Below the pieces are notes generated by a model that saw only the letters and a list, made by a program, of their open reading frames with translations, did no database searches and was not told the origin of the DNA. A stretch of DNA of 64,000 bases, from positions 1,922,001 through 1,986,000 of the forward strand of contig NZ_JBHTCQ010000001.1 of the NCBI RefSeq assembly GCF_042665525.1. The letters run 5' to 3'. Made by a program: the position numbers and the translations under genes. This document shows positions 61,704 to 64,000 of the stretch, piece by piece (the first letter of the stretch is position 1; every line of letters starts with the position of its first letter). The stretch comes from Allobogoriella alba (GTDB taxonomy: Bacteria; Actinomycetota; Actinomycetes; Actinomycetales; Actinomycetaceae).

Positions 61704-63479
61704 GTGCTCATGAAGATGTCGTCCCTGTTCGTCCGTACCCTCCGCGAGGACCCCGTCGACGCCGAGGTGGCCAGCCACCGCCTCCTCGTGCGGGCGGGTT
61801 ACATCCGCCGCGCCGCGCCGGGCATCTACACGTGGCTGCCGCTGGGGCTGAAGGTGCTCGGCAAGGTCGAGCAGATCGTGCGCGAGGAGATGGACGCGAT
61901 CGGTGCGCAGGAGGTGCACTTCCCGGCGCTGCTGCCCAAGGAGCCCTACGAGATCTCCGGCCGCTGGACGGAGTACGGCGACGGGATCTTCCGCCTCACG
62001 GACCGCAAGAAGGACGACTACCTCCTCGCCCCGACCCACGAGGAGATGTTCACCCTCCTGGTGAAGGACCTGTACTCCTCGTACAAGGACCTGCCGCTCG
62101 CGCTCTACCAGATCCAGACCAAGTACCGCGACGAGGCGCGGCCGCGCGCCGGCCTGCTCCGTGGCCGCGAGTTCATCATGAAGGACGCCTACTCCTTCGA
62201 CGTCGACGACGAGGGCCTCGACGCCAGCTACGCCAGGCAGCGCGGTGCGTACCAGCGCATCTTCGACCGGCTCGGCTTCGAGTACGTCATCGTCTCCGCC
62301 CACTCCGGCGCCATGGGCGGGTCGAAGTCCGAGGAGTTCCTCGCCAAGTCACCCATCGGCGAGGACACCTACGTCGAGTGCAAGGCATGCGGCTACACGG
62401 CCAACGTCGAGGCCGCCCGGGCCTTCGTCCCGCCCCCCGTCCCCTACGACGACGCACCAGCCGCACACGCGGAGGACACGCCGGGGACGCCCACGATCGA
62501 GACGCTCGTCGAGCACCTCAACGCGCGCTTCCCCCGCGCGGAGGGGTCCTGGACGGCGAGTGACACCCTCAAGAACGTCCTGTTCGTGCTCACCCATCCC
62601 GACGGCACCCGCGAGCCCGTCGCGGTCGGCGTCCCGGGTGACCGTGAGGTGGACGCCAAGCGAATGGAGGCGGCCTTCTACCCGGCCACCTTCGCCCCGT
62701 TCACGGACGAGGACTTCGCCGCGCACCCGGGCCTGGCCAAGGGGTACATCGGCCCCGGCGCGCTCGGGGAGGACAAGCCCGCGAAGATCAGGTACCTGCT
62801 CGACCCGCGGGTCGTCGAGGGAACCCGATGGGTGACCGGTGCGGACGAGCCGGGCAGGCACGTCCTCGACCTCGTCGCCGGCCGGGACTTCACCGGGGAC
62901 GGCACGACCGAGGTGGCCGAGGTCTGGCCCGGCGACCCGTGCCCCAACGGCGACGGCGTGCTCGAGACCGCTCGCGGCATCGAGATGGGCCACGTCTTCG
63001 CGCTCGGGCGGAAGTTCGCCGAGGCGCTCGACCTGCGTGTGCTCGACGAGAACGGCAAGTCCGTCGTCGTCACGATGGGCTCCTACGGCATCGGCATCAC
63101 GCGCGCGGTCGCGGCCATCGCCGAGTACAACAACGACGACAAGGGCCTGAGCTGGCCGATGAACGTCGCCCCGGCCCATGTGCACATCATGGCCGCGGGG
63201 AAGGGCGAGGAGATCTTCGCCACCGCCGAGCGGCTGGCCCGCGAGCTCGAGGCGGCCGGCGTCGAGGTGCTGCTCGACGACCGCGCCCGGGTCAGCGCCG
63301 GGGTGAAGTTCGCGGACGCGGAGCTCATCGGCGTCCCGCTCGGCCTGGTCGTCGGCCGCGGCCTGGCCGACGGCGTCGTCGAGATCCGCACGAGGCGCAC
63401 AGGGGAGCGCGAGGAGATCGCGCCCGACCTGGCCGTGGACCGAGTCCGCGAGCTCGTCGACGCGGCTCTGGAGGGCTGA
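61704..63479 (+). CDS. proS: Prolyl-tRNA synthetase (bacterial type, with editing domain)
   Basis: A 591-residue class II synthetase. Motif 1 region VRAGYIRRAAPGIYTWLPLG, motif 2 YRDEARPRAGLLRGREFIMKD, the INS editing domain (about residues 225-405), motif 3 GSYGIGITRAVAA and the anticodon-binding domain are all present, so it is the full bacterial form. The GTG at 61704 is chosen because it gives the usual N-terminus before MSSLFVRTLREDP and because TACTCT lies exactly 7 nt upstream, a leaderless promoter. ATGs at 61710 and 61716 are alternatives. The last codons (Leu-Glu-Gly-stop) are part of an 85-bp tandem repeat. Confidence 0.96.
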   Translation: MLMKMSSLFVRTLREDPVDAEVASHRLLVRAGYIRRAAPGIYTWLPLGLKVLGKVEQIVREEMDAIGAQEVHFPALLPKEPYEISGRWTEYGDGIFRLTDRKKDDYLLAPTHEEMFTLLVKDLYSSYKDLPLALYQIQTKYRDEARPRAGLLRGREFIMKDAYSFDVDDEGLDASYARQRGAYQRIFDRLGFEYVIVSAHSGAMGGSKSEEFLAKSPIGEDTYVECKACGYTANVEAARAFVPPPVPYDDAPAAHAEDTPGTPTIETLVEHLNARFPRAEGSWTASDTLKNVLFVLTHPDGTREPVAVGVPGDREVDAKRMEAAFYPATFAPFTDEDFAAHPGLAKGYIGPGALGEDKPAKIRYLLDPRVVEGTRWVTGADEPGRHVLDLVAGRDFTGDGTTEVAEVWPGDPCPNGDGVLETARGIEMGHVFALGRKFAEALDLRVLDENGKSVVVTMGSYGIGITRAVAAIAEYNNDDKGLSWPMNVAPAHVHIMAAGKGEEIFATAERLARELEAAGVEVLLDDRARVSAGVKFADAELIGVPLGLVVGRGLADGVVEIRTRRTGEREEIAPDLAVDRVRELVDAALEG

Positions 63480-63695
63480 CGAGCGCGAGCGGACGGTGGG
63501 GCGAGGGACGAGGCGCGCCGGGAGCGGAGTGCGAGGAGGCCCGACCATCAGGCTGGAGGGCTGACGAGCGCGAGCGGACGGTGGGGCGAGGGACGAGGCG
63601 CGCCGGGAGCGGAGTGCGAGGAGGCCCGACCATCAGGCTGGAGGGGTGACGAGCGCGAGCGGACGGTGGGGCGAGGGACGAGGCGCGCCGGGAGC
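63468..63695 (+). repeat. 85-bp tandem repeat, 2.7 copies, starting in the proS 3' end
   Basis: Copies begin at 63468, 63553 and 63638, each with CTGGAGGG then TGACGAGCGCGAGCGGACGG. The period is exactly 85 bp and the first two copies are identical by eye. The third copy differs at one base near its start (GGGGTGA for GGGCTGA) and stops after 58 bp. The first copy includes the last codons and stop of proS. There are no variable spacers, so it is not CRISPR. Confidence 0.9.
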
Positions 63696-63699
63696 CGGC

Positions 63700-64000
63700 T
63701 CAACCCTCCGGCAGGCCCGGAAGGGCCGGGGGCGAGCCGCCCCAGGCGCGCACCCGTGCCGCGGAGTCGGCGGCCGCGTCGAGCAACGCACCACGCACCT
63801 CGGCGTCGGCGCGGCCCAGGCTGAAGAGCCAGTGCTCGAGGAGCCGCGTCTCCGCATCGACGACGGCGGACTGCTGGGCGCTCAGCCCCGCCTCCTCGTC
63901 CGCGCCGGGCAGCCCGTACACCCCGGCGCGCTCGTCCGGTGCGCCCGCACCGATCGCGGTGTCGACGAGCGCCTGGAGCTGGGCGACACGACTCTCCGCC
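63700..64000 (-). CDS. Probable DUF4439 (ferritin-like) protein, C-terminal part
   Basis: The minus-strand frame from 63999 to the stop at 63700 encodes about 99 residues and is open through the right edge, so the N-terminal part is outside. It is helical and Ala-rich, with SAVVDAETRLLEHWLFSLGR and DAAADSAARVRAWGGSPPAL. This end and the position after proS match the DUF4439 ferritin-like proteins of actinobacteria, whose metal-binding residues lie further upstream. The assignment is tentative. It is convergent with proS, with the tandem repeat between them. Confidence 0.5.
   Translation of the reverse strand, partial: AESRVAQLQALVDTAIGAGAPDERAGVYGLPGADEEAGLSAQQSAVVDAETRLLEHWLFSLGRADAEVRGALLDAAADSAARVRAWGGSPPALPGLPEG

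Noticed and set aside
63468..63695. Possible CRISPR array
   Set aside because: The units are contiguous 85-bp tandem copies without variable spacers, and no cas genes are in the window.

Overview
The window is chromosomal DNA of a very GC-rich actinobacterium. The codons end overwhelmingly in G or C, GTG starts are common, genes overlap as GTGA/ATGA, and many -10 boxes (TAnnnT) lie only 6-8 bp from a start codon, implying leaderless mRNAs. Gene order (ileS-folC, smc-ftsY-amt-glnK-glnD-ffh, rpsP-khpA-rimM-trmD-rplS-lepB-rnhB, yraN-comM-dprA-xerC-rpsB-tsf-pyrH-frr-cdsA-dxr-rseP-ispG, proS) fits the Micrococcales (Cellulomonas/Georgenia-like relatives). The genus assignment is inference. No rRNA, tRNA, CRISPR array, prophage or insertion sequence was found.

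Layout. 1-4.6 kb: partial proC, an SDR oxidoreductase, then a minus-strand run of AEC transporter, CGNR zinc-finger protein and panE, and a PepSY lipoprotein with an Asp/Arg repeat tail. 4.7-9.6 kb: ileS behind a T-box riboswitch, then folC. 9.66-15.36 kb: a complete glycopeptide-resistance locus, vanH-vanA-vanX plus a GNAT gene on plus, vanRS on minus, and vanY divergent from vanR. Two copies of one 16-bp direct-repeat box sit at identical distances from the -10 elements of vanH and vanY. 15.5-18.0 kb: dhaKLM. 18.1-24.3 kb: DUF4233, ndk, smc, a small membrane protein and ftsY. 24.4-29.6 kb: an amt-glnK-glnD nitrogen operon behind a full GlnR box, ffh, then an amidohydrolase at 29.6-30.6 kb. 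30.8-34.6 kb: a YtrA-type GntR regulator with two ABC ATPase/permease pairs. 34.8-40.3 kb: translation and secretion genes, including a TrmD-GNAT fusion. 40.4-46.5 kb: DNA uptake and recombination genes, a secreted phosphodiesterase and a YdeI-family gene. 46.5-57.4 kb: M23 peptidase, then the rpsB-to-ispG block. 57.4-61.7 kb: a Fpg/Nei glycosylase, two lipoproteins, and an ECF sigma factor overlapping a membrane Ser/Thr kinase. 61.7-64 kb: proS, an 85-bp tandem repeat, and the 3' part of a probable DUF4439 gene.

How the parts work together. VanH makes D-lactate, VanA joins it to D-Ala, VanX hydrolyses D-Ala-D-Ala and VanY trims residual pentapeptide; VanS/VanR would switch these on through the shared boxes. 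The locus and dhaKLM together separate folC from DUF4233-ndk, genes that are normally adjacent in actinobacteria, so this looks like an insertion point. Other points for a second look are the TrmD-GNAT fusion, the sigma/kinase pair without an anti-sigma gene, GlnD lacking ACT domains, the YtrA operator palindrome and the 85-bp repeat at the 3' end of proS.
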